From Hirsutella rhossiliensis (taxonomy: Eukaryota > Ascomycota > Sordariomycetes > Hypocreales > Ophiocordycipitaceae): 64,000 bases of DNA. Positions 63,964 to 64,000 of this stretch are shown piece by piece (position 1 is the stretch's first letter; each line of letters begins with the position of its first letter). The notes under the pieces are model-generated. The model did no database searches, was not told the DNA's origin, and was given only the letters and a program-made list of their open reading frames with translations. The stretch spans positions 1-64,000 of the forward strand of contig NW_025408677.1 in NCBI RefSeq assembly GCF_020360975.1, in the 5' to 3' direction. Made by a program: the position numbers and the translations under genes.

Positions 63964-64000
63964 CTAGATGCTGTTAGCCGATGCCCCTAGCTGCTCTGCC
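63964..64000 (-). other. 3' part of intron 2 of A5 Rep-helicase, cut by the window end
   Basis: Minus strand: GGCTAACAG branch region near 63972-63980 and CATCTAG acceptor at 63964. Confidence 0.55.

Larger units (their letters stand above)
61171..64000 (-). mobile_element. Helitron A5 (family A, minus strand), runs off the window
   Basis: It begins with the CTCTGATTCGCT-type 3' end (61218 onward), then the helicase exon of a third tandem copy. The window ends inside its intron 2. It is more diverged and GC-richer than A3 and A4. Confidence 0.78.

Overview
The window looks like a repeat-rich accessory segment of a filamentous ascomycete (Pezizomycotina) genome. The basis is nuclear-type genes with short spliceosomal introns (GTAAG donors, CTGAC/CTAAC branch points), fungal Ty1/copia elements, a hAT transposase of fungal type, PIF1/Rep Helitrons, a STAND-type ankyrin gene, a fungal RNase H gene, a coiled-coil/nuclease/kinase gene and a fragment of an enterotoxin-like ADP-ribosyltransferase. 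The genus cannot be fixed by reading; a hypocrealean fungus is possible but unproven. There is no telomere repeat array, so a subtelomeric position cannot be claimed.

Layout. 1-3579: 3' part of a degenerate Ty1/copia element ending in a 238-bp LTR. 3600-4322: fragment of an enterotoxin-like gene. 4323-14121: Helitron A1, with Rep-helicase on the minus strand and a divergent accessory gene on the plus strand. 14555-19760: a second, unrelated Helitron (family B, plus strand). 20123-20360: solo LTR that cuts off the 3' end of an ankyrin gene (20361-22235, minus). 22957-23968: RNase H gene. 24187-25235: hAT transposase remnant. 25664-28161: coiled-coil/PD-(D/E)XK-like/kinase-like gene with three frameshifts. 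28341-28540: second solo LTR. 29117-30415: copia gag, cut off by Helitron A2 (30416-38357, plus), which itself carries a 401-bp TRIM-like element at 30533-30933. From 38358 to the window end, three family-A Helitrons (A3, A4, A5) lie head to tail on the minus strand with a period of about 11.4 kb.

Family A Helitrons share one plan. A long Rep-helicase gene has an N-terminal repeat region, a cysteine-rich/DUF6570-like region, a Helitron-like N domain, an HUH/two-tyrosine Rep and a PIF1 helicase, with two conserved introns. A divergently transcribed accessory gene has one conserved intron and no function I can recognise. The ends carry an inverted motif (GCCTTGAGGAACGAAAGG on the left, TTTCGTTCCTCAAGGC on the right). 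A4 additionally carries a MYND zinc-finger gene, a probable captured host gene. Every Rep-helicase copy here has frameshifts. A1 and A2 share one frameshift just before the HUH motif, so defective copies have probably been moved by machinery supplied from elsewhere.

The most interesting items are the accessory gene, the fresh TRIM with identical LTRs and a perfect 5-bp target duplication, the MYND capture, and the tandem array.
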